Positions 17,582 through 22,827 of a stretch of 22,827 bases of DNA are shown here, one piece after another. Positions within the stretch are counted from its first letter, which is position 1, and each line of letters begins with the position of its first letter. Position numbers and translations under genes: made by a program. Source of the stretch: an uncultured Clostridia bacterium (GTDB lineage: Bacteria; Bacillota; Clostridia; Oscillospirales; Acutalibacteraceae); contig CAKZZS010000063.1 in assembly GCA_937884975.1 (NCBI GenBank), positions 1 to 22,827 on the forward strand. The letters run 5' to 3'. The notes beneath the pieces are model-generated. The model saw only the letters and a list, made by a program, of their open reading frames with translations. It had not been told where the DNA came from and ran no database searches.

Positions 17582-20500
17582 TTATTCTTCGTCTGAATAG
17601 TAATCGTCGTCATCCTGTGAATAATCATCTTCGTAACCGCCTTCACCGTCGGGTGCGTAGTCGTCCGCATCCTCGCCGTCTGCAACGAAGCCGTCATCAA
17701 GGCTTGCGTCGTTGATGGTCTGGAATGCTTCCGCGTCTACGGGCTGAAGGTTACCGATTTCATCATCAAAGTTCTGACGAAGGTCAATTTCATTGTCATC
17801 CTTATCAAGTACCCTGACGTCAAGGCCAAGTGACTGCATTTCCTTGATAAGAACCTTGAATGACTCGGGTACGCCGGGTTTCGGAACGTTAAGTCCCTTA
17901 ACGATGGATTCGTAAGTCTTTACACGGCCGACTACATCGTCCGACTTAACCGTCAGGATTTCCTGAAGAGTATAAGCCGCGCCGTAAGCCTCAAGAGCCC
18001 AAACCTCCATCTCACCGAAACGCTGGCCGCCGAACTGGGCTTTACCGCCGAGGGGCTGCTGGGTAACGAGTGAGTACGGACCTGTCGAACGGGCGTGAAT
18101 CTTATCGTCAACAAGGTGTAACAGCTTAAGGAAGTACATAACGCCGACTGTTACGGGGTTATCGAACTTTCTGCCGGTACGTCCGTCGGTAAGAATTGAC
18201 TTACCGTCTTCTCTGTAGCCTGCTTCCTTAAGAGCCTGTCTGATATCCTCCTCATGAGCGCCGTCAAATACAGGGGTTGCTATCTTCTGACCGAGCTTTC
18301 TGTAAGCAAAGCCGAGGTGAACCTCAAGCACCTGACCGATATTCATTCGCGACGGAACGCCGAGGGGGTTAAGAACTATATCAAGAGGAGTACCGTCATC
18401 AAGGAAAGGCATATCTTCGGGAGGAAGAATCCTTGAAACGACGCCCTTGTTACCGTGACGACCTGCCATCTTATCGCCGACGTTAAGATTTCTCTTCTGG
18501 GCGATGTAGCAGCGTACAACCTTGTTTACGCCGGGGTTTAATTCGTCACTGTTTTCTCTTGTGAATACCTCAACATTAACTACGATACCGTATTCGCCGT
18601 GAGGAACGCGAAGCGAGGTGTCACGAACCTCTCTCGCCTTCTCGCCGAAGATAGCGCGAAGCAGTCTTTCCTCCGCTGTCAGTTCCGTTTCGCCCTTAGG
18701 CGTAACCTTACCGACAAGAATGTCGCCCGAGTGAACCTCGGCGCCGATGCGGATGATACCGTTTTCGTCAAGGTCTGCAAGGTTTTCTTCACCGACGTTG
18801 GGAATATCTCTTGTGATTTCCTCCGGTCCGAGCTTTGTATCCCTTGCTTCAATGTCATATTCTTCAATATGAATTGATGTATAAGTGTCATTTCTGACAA
18901 GGTTTTCGTTAATGAGAACGGCGTCCTCGTAGTTATAACCTTCCCAGGTCATAAAGCCGATAAGAGCATTCTTACCGAGTGAGATTTCACCGTTGCTTGT
19001 TGCAGGGCCGTCTGCTATAACATCGCCTGCCTTAATCTTCTGACCCTTTGAAACGATAGGTCTCTGGTTGATGCAGGTGCCCTGGTTGGAACGCATATAT
19101 TTGATAAGCTCGTAGGTTTCAATTTCCTTCTTGGCAATTTCAACCTCAATTTTATCAGCGCTTACGCTCTTTACAACGCCGTCATGCTTCGCAAGGACGA
19201 CAACGCCCGAGTCGACCGCAGCCTTGTATTCCATACCCGTACCGACTATCGGAGACTCCGTTTTAAGAAGCGGAACTGCCTGACGCTGCATGTTTGAACC
19301 CATCAGGGCGCGGTTTGCGTCGTCGTTTTCAAGGAAGGGAATCATAGCCGTTGCTACCGAAACCATCATCTTGGGCGAAACGTCCATATAGTCAGCCTTG
19401 CTGTTGTCGATTTCAAGGAAGCCGTCACGGTGACGGGCATTTACCTTTTTACGCATAAATCTGCCGTTTTCGTCAAGAGGCTCGTTAGCCTGGGCAACGA
19501 TGAATTCATCCTCGACGTCGGCTGTCATATAGTCAACCTCATCAAGCACTACGCCTGTTTCCTTATCGATTCTGCGGAACGGCGCTTCAATGAAGCCATA
19601 CTTATTTATTCTTGCAAAGGTTGCAAGGTAAGAGATAAGTCCGATGTTAGGACCTTCAGGAGTCTCAATGGGACACATACGTCCGTAGTGAGAATAGTGA
19701 ACGTCACGAACCTCGAAGCCTGCGCGGTCACGCGAAAGACCGCCGGGGCCGAGTGCGGAAAGTCTTCTCTTATGAGTAAGCTCTGCAAGGGGGTTTGTCT
19801 GGTCCATGAACTGGGACAGCGGTGAAGAACCGAAGAACTCCTTGATAGCCGCCATAACAGGTCTTGCGTTTATAAGAGCGGCAGGAGTTTTATCCGCATC
19901 CTGCGCCTGAAGAGTCATTCTCTCCTTGACCATTCTTTCCATTCTTGAGAAGCCGATGCGAACCTGATTCTGAAGAAGCTCGCCGACCTGACGGATACGT
20001 CTGTTGCTCAGGTGGTCGATGTCATCCGTAACGCCGACGCCCGAAGCGATGCCGTTCATATAGTTAATGGAAGCGAGAATATCGTCAACAATGATGTGCT
20101 TCGGAATAAGGTCGTCACATCTTGTTTTAAGCTCCTCATAAAGCGCGTTTTTGTCGTCGCCGCACTTTTCAAGGATTTCCGAAAGGACGGAGAAACGTAC
20201 CTTTTCGTTAATGCTGATTTCTTCAAGCTCTTCCTCGGTAAAGGGAACGTATTCGCCGATATCAACCATACCGCTTGAAACTACCTTTACCTTTATTCCC
20301 TCTTTTTCAACAACAATTGAGTTGATGCCTGACTGCTCAATTGCGTATGCAAGCTCTCTTGTAATTGTGTCGCCCTCGTCTGCGAGAACCTCACCCGTAA
20401 GGGGAGCAACAACAGGCTCGGTTGCCTTTGTTCCTGCAATTCTTGCGCTAAGGCAAAGCTTTTTATTGTACTTATATCTGCCGACACGGGAAATGTCATA

Positions 20501-21295
20501 TCTGTGGGGGTCAAAGAGAAGACCGTCAAGATAACTCTGGGCAGTTTCAAGTGTCGGAGGCTCGCCGGGACGAAGCTTCTTATAAACCTCGATAAGCGCC
20601 TGCTCAACATTGATGGTTGTATCCTTTTCAAGGGTTGCCTTGATTCTGTCGTCATTGCCGAAGAATTCAAGAATTTCACCGTTTGAAGAAAGTCCGAGCG
20701 CTCTTACAAAGGTTGTTATTAAAATTTTCTTGTTTTTATCAATACGGACGTAAGCTAAATCGTTAAGGTCTGTTTCGTATTCAAGCCAAGCGCCTCTGTT
20801 GGGGATAACGGTTGCCGAATACAGTTCTTTACCCGTCTTGTCGTGCGTCATATCAAAATAAACGCCGGGTGAACGCACGAGCTGTGAAATAATAACACGC
20901 TCTGCGCCGTTGATTACGAAGGTACCGCTTTCGGTCATGAGCGGGAAATCGCCCATATAAACTTCGCTCTCTTTAATCTCGCCTGTCTCCTTATTGAGAA
21001 GGCGTGCAGTAACCCTTAAGGGAGCCGCGTAAGTAGCGTCACGCTCCTTACACTCCTTAACGGTATACTTCGGCTTTTCGTCCATTCTGTAGTCGATGAA
21101 CTCAAGCACAAGATTACCCGTGTAGTCGGTAATCTCCGCAATGTCTCTGAACACCTCGTGAAGACCCTTTTCAATGAAATCCTGATAGGACTTCTTCTGA
21201 ATCTCAATGAGGTTAGGCATCTTCATTACCTCATTGATTTTTGAGAAGGTCATACGAGTGTTTGAACCAAGCTGGATAGGTTTAACATTTACCAT
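17582..21295 (-). CDS. rpoB: DNA-directed RNA polymerase subunit beta
   Basis: The protein has 1237 residues. The N-terminal lobes include GDFPLMTESGTFVINGAERV and SPGVYFD. The rifampicin pocket near residues 490-520 reads SQFMDQTNPLAELTHKRRLS and then ALGPGGLSRDRAGFEVRDVH; the positions usually mutated in resistance (Asp in FMDQ, His in THKRR, Ser in LSALG) are wild type. RHGNKGVVSRILP, the Arg/His-rich KCFG-equivalent region and the C-terminal KAQFGGQRFGEMEVWALEAY clamp contact are present. The last 35-40 residues are a strongly acidic, tyrosine-containing tail (DDYSQDDDDYYSDEE). ATG 21295 has GGAGAG 9 bases upstream. It heads its own transcription unit; no rplJL genes precede it. Confidence 0.98.
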   Translation of the reverse strand: MVNVKPIQLGSNTRMTFSKINEVMKMPNLIEIQKKSYQDFIEKGLHEVFRDIAEITDYTGNLVLEFIDYRMDEKPKYTVKECKERDATYAAPLRVTARLLNKETGEIKESEVYMGDFPLMTESGTFVINGAERVIISQLVRSPGVYFDMTHDKTGKELYSATVIPNRGAWLEYETDLNDLAYVRIDKNKKILITTFVRALGLSSNGEILEFFGNDDRIKATLEKDTTINVEQALIEVYKKLRPGEPPTLETAQSYLDGLLFDPHRYDISRVGRYKYNKKLCLSARIAGTKATEPVVAPLTGEVLADEGDTITRELAYAIEQSGINSIVVEKEGIKVKVVSSGMVDIGEYVPFTEEELEEISINEKVRFSVLSEILEKCGDDKNALYEELKTRCDDLIPKHIIVDDILASINYMNGIASGVGVTDDIDHLSNRRIRQVGELLQNQVRIGFSRMERMVKERMTLQAQDADKTPAALINARPVMAAIKEFFGSSPLSQFMDQTNPLAELTHKRRLSALGPGGLSRDRAGFEVRDVHYSHYGRMCPIETPEGPNIGLISYLATFARINKYGFIEAPFRRIDKETGVVLDEVDYMTADVEDEFIVAQANEPLDENGRFMRKKVNARHRDGFLEIDNSKADYMDVSPKMMVSVATAMIPFLENDDANRALMGSNMQRQAVPLLKTESPIVGTGMEYKAAVDSGVVVLAKHDGVVKSVSADKIEVEIAKKEIETYELIKYMRSNQGTCINQRPIVSKGQKIKAGDVIADGPATSNGEISLGKNALIGFMTWEGYNYEDAVLINENLVRNDTYTSIHIEEYDIEARDTKLGPEEITRDIPNVGEENLADLDENGIIRIGAEVHSGDILVGKVTPKGETELTAEERLLRAIFGEKAREVRDTSLRVPHGEYGIVVNVEVFTRENSDELNPGVNKVVRCYIAQKRNLNVGDKMAGRHGNKGVVSRILPPEDMPFLDDGTPLDIVLNPLGVPSRMNIGQVLEVHLGFAYRKLGQKIATPVFDGAHEEDIRQALKEAGYREDGKSILTDGRTGRKFDNPVTVGVMYFLKLLHLVDDKIHARSTGPYSLVTQQPLGGKAQFGGQRFGEMEVWALEAYGAAYTLQEILTVKSDDVVGRVKTYESIVKGLNVPKPGVPESFKVLIKEMQSLGLDVRVLDKDDNEIDLRQNFDDEIGNLQPVDAEAFQTINDASLDDGFVADGEDADDYAPDGEGGYEDDYSQDDDDYYSDEE

Positions 21296-21472
21296 AGCTG
21301 ATCACTCTCCGTCCGTAGATTTGTAATATTCATAAACCCATACATATATAATATAGGGGTAAAATGACTAAAAAACAGGTAAATATGCGCGCCGTTTTAG
21401 AGCAAAAAGGAGAAATTCAACACCCCAAAAAATGGCAAAAGCGCATATTGCTCCATTATTATAGGTTATACA
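21296..21472 (-). promoter_or_regulatory. Long structured leader of rpoBC
   Basis: The transcript from the promoter at 21473-21501 has about 170 untranslated bases. AATATGCGC (21382-21390) and GCGCATATT (21441-21449) pair over 9 bp, extended by GCC/GGC. On the minus strand a run of six Ts (TGTTTTTTAG) comes soon after the second arm. A small frame MRFCHFLGC (21446 to 21417) has GGAG four bases upstream and starts within the stem. A 19-codon frame from ATG 21456 is an alternative. I do not recognise a known leader family. Confidence 0.5.
21417..21446 (-). CDS. Possible 9-residue leader peptide of rpoB
   Basis: ATG 21446 to TGA 21417 encodes MRFCHFLGC. GGAG (21454-21451) lies 4 bases upstream, a short but usable spacing, and the frame starts about 20 bases after the predicted transcript start. 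The start codon sits in the arm of the leader hairpin, so translating it would disrupt the stem. Chance occurrence is quite possible for so short a frame. Confidence 0.25.
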   Translation of the reverse strand: MRFCHFLGC

Positions 21473-21501
21473 AGTATAGTACCGTTCTTAAAAAAAGTCA
21501 A
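21473..21501 (-). promoter_or_regulatory. rpoB promoter
   Basis: On the minus strand TTGACT (21501-21496), 17 bases, TATACT (21478-21473). AT-rich tracts directly upstream (21502-21535) suit an UP element. This is a strong match, consistent with rpoBC being transcribed separately from any ribosomal L10-L12 genes. Confidence 0.75.
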
Positions 21502-21545
21502 GAATTATTTTTAAGGAATAAATAATTATTTTTCGCGCGTTTTCA

Positions 21546-21574
21546 TTGACAAAAATGTATCTATTTGTTATTAT
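21546..21574 (+). promoter_or_regulatory. tRNA-Ser promoter with extended -10
   Basis: TTGACA (21546-21551), 17 bases, TATTAT (21569-21574) preceded by TGT. Transcription should begin about 6-8 bases before the mature tRNA 5' end. It is back to back with the rpoB promoter across 44 AT-rich bases. Confidence 0.7.
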
Positions 21575-21587
21575 ACTTAAGCGGCGC

Positions 21588-21673
21588 GGAGAGTTGTCCG
21601 AGTGGTCGAAGGTGCAGCACTCGAAATGCTGTGTTCCCAAAAGGAACCTAGGGTTCGAATCCCTAACTCTCCG
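21588..21673 (+). tRNA. tRNA-Ser (anticodon CGA)
   Basis: Acceptor stem GGAGAGT (21588-21594) pairs with ACTCTCC (21666-21672), discriminator G21673. The D arm contains CCGAGTGGTCGAAGG. The anticodon arm is CAGCA-CTCGAAA-TGCTG, so the anticodon is CGA, reading UCG. A long variable arm (GTTCCCAAAAGGAAC) is typical of serine tRNAs, and the T arm is AGGG-TTCGAAT-CCCT. The gene length is 86 bases. The 3' CCA is not encoded; TAAA follows, so Cca must add it. A perfect terminator follows. Confidence 0.96.
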
Positions 21674-21675
21674 TA
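21659..21675 (+). repeat. Direct repeat, copy 1 (tRNA-Ser 3' end)
   Basis: ATCCCTAACTCTCCGTA covers the 3' strand of the T stem and acceptor stem plus two bases past the tRNA. The identical 17 bases recur at 21844-21860, 185 bp away. Confidence 0.9.
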
Positions 21676-21682
21676 AAAAGAT

Positions 21683-21715
21683 AAAGAGTCACGAAAGTGG
21701 CTCTTTTTCTTTTTT
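21683..21715 (+). terminator. tRNA-Ser terminator
   Basis: AAAGAGTCAC (21683-21692) pairs with GTGGCTCTTT (21697-21706), one G-T pair, across a GAAA tetraloop, then TTCTTTTTT. Confidence 0.92.
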
Positions 21716-21726
21716 ATGTAAATATA

Positions 21727-21843
21727 AGGGATTCGAACCCCGAGGGGGTCCGAGCGTAAAGAAAACAGTCCGGCGGACTGTTTTTAGCGAGGAGTTGCGA
21801 AGGGTGCAAGCCCGAGCAACGGAGATTTGCAACGCAAATCTTC
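21727..21843 (+). other. Structured insert between the tRNA 3'-end copies
   Basis: No gene. The segment opens with GGGATTCGAACCCC, which is close to the reverse complement of the tRNA T arm. It then folds as AAAACAGTCC/GGACTGTTTT (21762-21771 with 21775-21784, followed by T, terminator-like), GTTGC/GCAAC (21794-21798 with 21816-21820, inner GGG/CCC) and AGATTTGC/GCAAATCT (21823-21830 with 21834-21841). It may be a small mobile or tRNA-associated repeat. Confidence 0.6.
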
Positions 21844-21860
21844 ATCCCTAACTCTCCGTA
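21844..21860 (+). repeat. Direct repeat, copy 2 (duplicated tRNA 3' end)
   Basis: Exact copy of 21659-21675 without the rest of the tRNA; the five upstream bases do not continue the tRNA sequence. It is followed, like the true tRNA, by an A-rich stretch and a terminator hairpin. Confidence 0.9.
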
Positions 21861-21861
21861 T

Positions 21862-21900
21862 AAAAAGAAAAGTCCTCTTTTGAGGGCTTTTCTTTTTTTC
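21862..21900 (+). terminator. Second terminator after the duplicated tRNA end
   Basis: AAAAAGAAAAGTCCTC (21862-21877) pairs with GAGGGCTTTTCTTTTT (21882-21897) across TTTT with one G-T pair, ending in a T run. Together with the duplicated tRNA end it repeats the order tRNA end then terminator. Confidence 0.88.
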
Positions 21901-22289
21901 GGGACAGGTGACCCGTCCCCTACGAAAGCATTTGAATTTGTAGGGGCGGATAATATCCGCCCGTTAATTTACATCTGACTTTGACGGGCGGATAATATCC
22001 GCCCCTACGGGTTTGCCCTGACGGGCAAATTGTCGCTGTCGGCGACAACGGGATGTCGAGGTTACGGCTTCGCCATTACCCTTTTGTCCGCTTTGCGGAC
22101 ATTTCCCCTATCAGGGGAATCTCACCGTCCCCCTACGAAAAAATTTTATCGTTCCGAAGGAACACTTCACGCGTTTTCTTGAAAACGTACTTCACGTTGT
22201 TTTATAACAACACTTCACAAATTCGCAAGAATTTATTTCACGGGCGGTAATAAACGCCCCTACGGGCAACGGGACGGGGAACCCGTCCC
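21901..22289. repeat. Cluster 2 of hairpin repeats between tRNA-Ser and flavodoxin
   Basis: About 390 bp with no gene but at least twelve inverted repeats. First come GGGAC/GTCCC with CCCCTACG (21901-21924) and two GGGCGGAT/ATCCGCCC units in opposite orientation (21940-21963 and 21985-22009). Then TTTGCCC/GGGCAAA (22012-22029), TTGTCGC/GCGACAA (22030-22048), TGTCCGC/GCGGACA (22085-22101) and TTCCCCT/AGGGGAA (22103-22119). Next are four hairpins separated by ACTTCAC-like spacers (22151-22241). Last are GGGCG/CGCCC (22242-22258) and GGGACGGG/CCCGTCCC (22271-22289), which may also serve as the flavodoxin terminator although no T run follows. Confidence 0.8.
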
Positions 22290-22296
22290 CTACGGA

Positions 22297-22779
22297 TTAT
22301 AATTTTTCGCAGAAGTCTTTGATTTTGGTTTCGTTTTCATCTGACGGCTTGTCCTTCGGGTCAATTAAAATGAGTTCGCCATCAAATTCACTTACGCCTA
22401 AAAACGCTTTTAACTTTTCAATTGCCTTTTCACCGCCGCTGCCGCTCATACAGGTAAATGCGGAAAATTTCTTACCTTCAAGCGAAGCTCGGTTATCCTC
22501 AATAAAAGTTCTTATCGGAGGGGCAAAGGTTGAAGCCCATACCGGGAAGCCGAAAATAATACGGTCATACTCCCCTGCTTCAAATGTATACGGCAAAAGC
22601 GCAGGCTTTTCACCCATTACGGCGCTTTTTCCTCCCCAGAAGAATTTTTTTAAGCCCTTGCCGGGATAGGTTTTCTGCGGCTTAAGTTCAATTAAATCTG
22701 CAGATGTTGTTTCTGCGATTTTTTCGGCAGTCGCTCTGACATTTCCGCTCATTGAATAAAAAACTATTGCTGTTTTCAT
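22297..22779 (-). CDS. Flavodoxin family protein
   Basis: The protein has 160 residues. ATG 22779 is preceded by GGAG six bases upstream; the longer frame from 22812 adds eleven residues without family character. The N-terminal strand and phosphate loop read MKTAIVFYSMSGNVRATAEKI, the FMN phosphate-binding T/S-x-S-G-N type. IIFGFPVWASTFAPPIRTFI carries the usual P-V-W aromatic next to the isoalloxazine ring, and SAFTCMSGSGGEKAIEKL matches the third FMN loop of the flavodoxin_4-like group. A basic patch (KGLKKFFWGGKSA) follows the second strand, as in relatives with that motif. It is probably a soluble FMN electron carrier or NAD(P)H-dependent oxidoreductase partner; its redox partner is not visible here. 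No promoter was found before the window ends. Confidence 0.9.
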   Translation of the reverse strand: MKTAIVFYSMSGNVRATAEKIAETTSADLIELKPQKTYPGKGLKKFFWGGKSAVMGEKPALLPYTFEAGEYDRIIFGFPVWASTFAPPIRTFIEDNRASLEGKKFSAFTCMSGSGGEKAIEKLKAFLGVSEFDGELILIDPKDKPSDENETKIKDFCEKL

Positions 22780-22827
22780 ATTAATCTCCATTCTGCCGCA
22801 AAGCGTCAGCACAAATAGGGACGAAAG

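Noticed and set aside
19700..19840. Rifampicin resistance substitutions in rpoB
   Set aside because: The Asp, His and Ser positions of the resistance region are all wild type by eye.
21546..21851. Open frame of 101 codons across the tRNA and its downstream insert
   Set aside because: It runs through the tRNA promoter, the tRNA and a terminator, has no SD and matches no protein pattern.
22151..22241. Possible CRISPR array because of regularly spaced ACTTCAC
   Set aside because: The repeated unit is only 7 bp, the intervening pieces are perfect palindromes rather than unique spacers, and no cas gene is present.
22053..22250. Open frame of 65 codons in repeat cluster 2
   Set aside because: Same reason: it is made of inverted repeats and has no start signals.

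Overview
The window looks like a piece of an uncultured gut-type Clostridia genome (Ruminococcaceae/Oscillospiraceae-like). The signs are moderate to low GC, strong GGAGG ribosome binding sites, sigma-A promoters of the TTGACA/TATAAT type, a dockerin/cohesin pair, and a Firmicutes-style rpoBC-str block. The species assignment is inference.

Layout. (1) Positions 1-515 are a patchwork. An AT-rich edge carries a promoter and RBS for a minus-strand gene lying off the left end. It is followed by a GC-rich piece of about 365 bp that reads on the minus strand as the end of one Bacteroidota-like gene and the start of a secreted GH30-like hydrolase. This piece abuts the C-terminal third of a clostridial GH2 beta-galactosidase on the plus strand and is probably an assembly chimera. 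(2) Positions 1456-2865 hold a GT2 glycosyltransferase (+) and a small DUF1294 membrane protein (-), converging on a shared bidirectional terminator. (3) Positions 2912-7573 are a cell-envelope locus on the plus strand. It encodes a GHL10-type lipoprotein, a secreted glucosaminidase with SH3 and dockerin domains, and, 11 bp further on, a cohesin protein anchored by one transmembrane helix. The natural reading is that the cohesin tethers the dockerin-bearing wall hydrolase to the membrane. (4) cca (7671-8981, +) is followed by a repeat-rich tail-to-tail region. (5) Positions 9372-21295 (-) carry rpoB, rpoC, rpsL, rpsG, fusA and tuf, with promoters before rpoB, rpsL and tuf. (6) Divergent from rpoB is tRNA-Ser(CGA). 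It is followed by a duplicated tRNA 3' end enclosing a structured insert, then about 390 bp of densely packed hairpin repeats, and finally a flavodoxin gene on the minus strand.

Most of the coding content is core transcription and translation machinery, with wild-type residues at the rifampicin and streptomycin positions that I could align by eye. The parts that deserve a second look are the cohesin/dockerin autolysin pair, the tRNA-associated duplication, the hairpin arrays (structure kept while stem sequence changes), and the long structured rpoB leader with a possible leader peptide.
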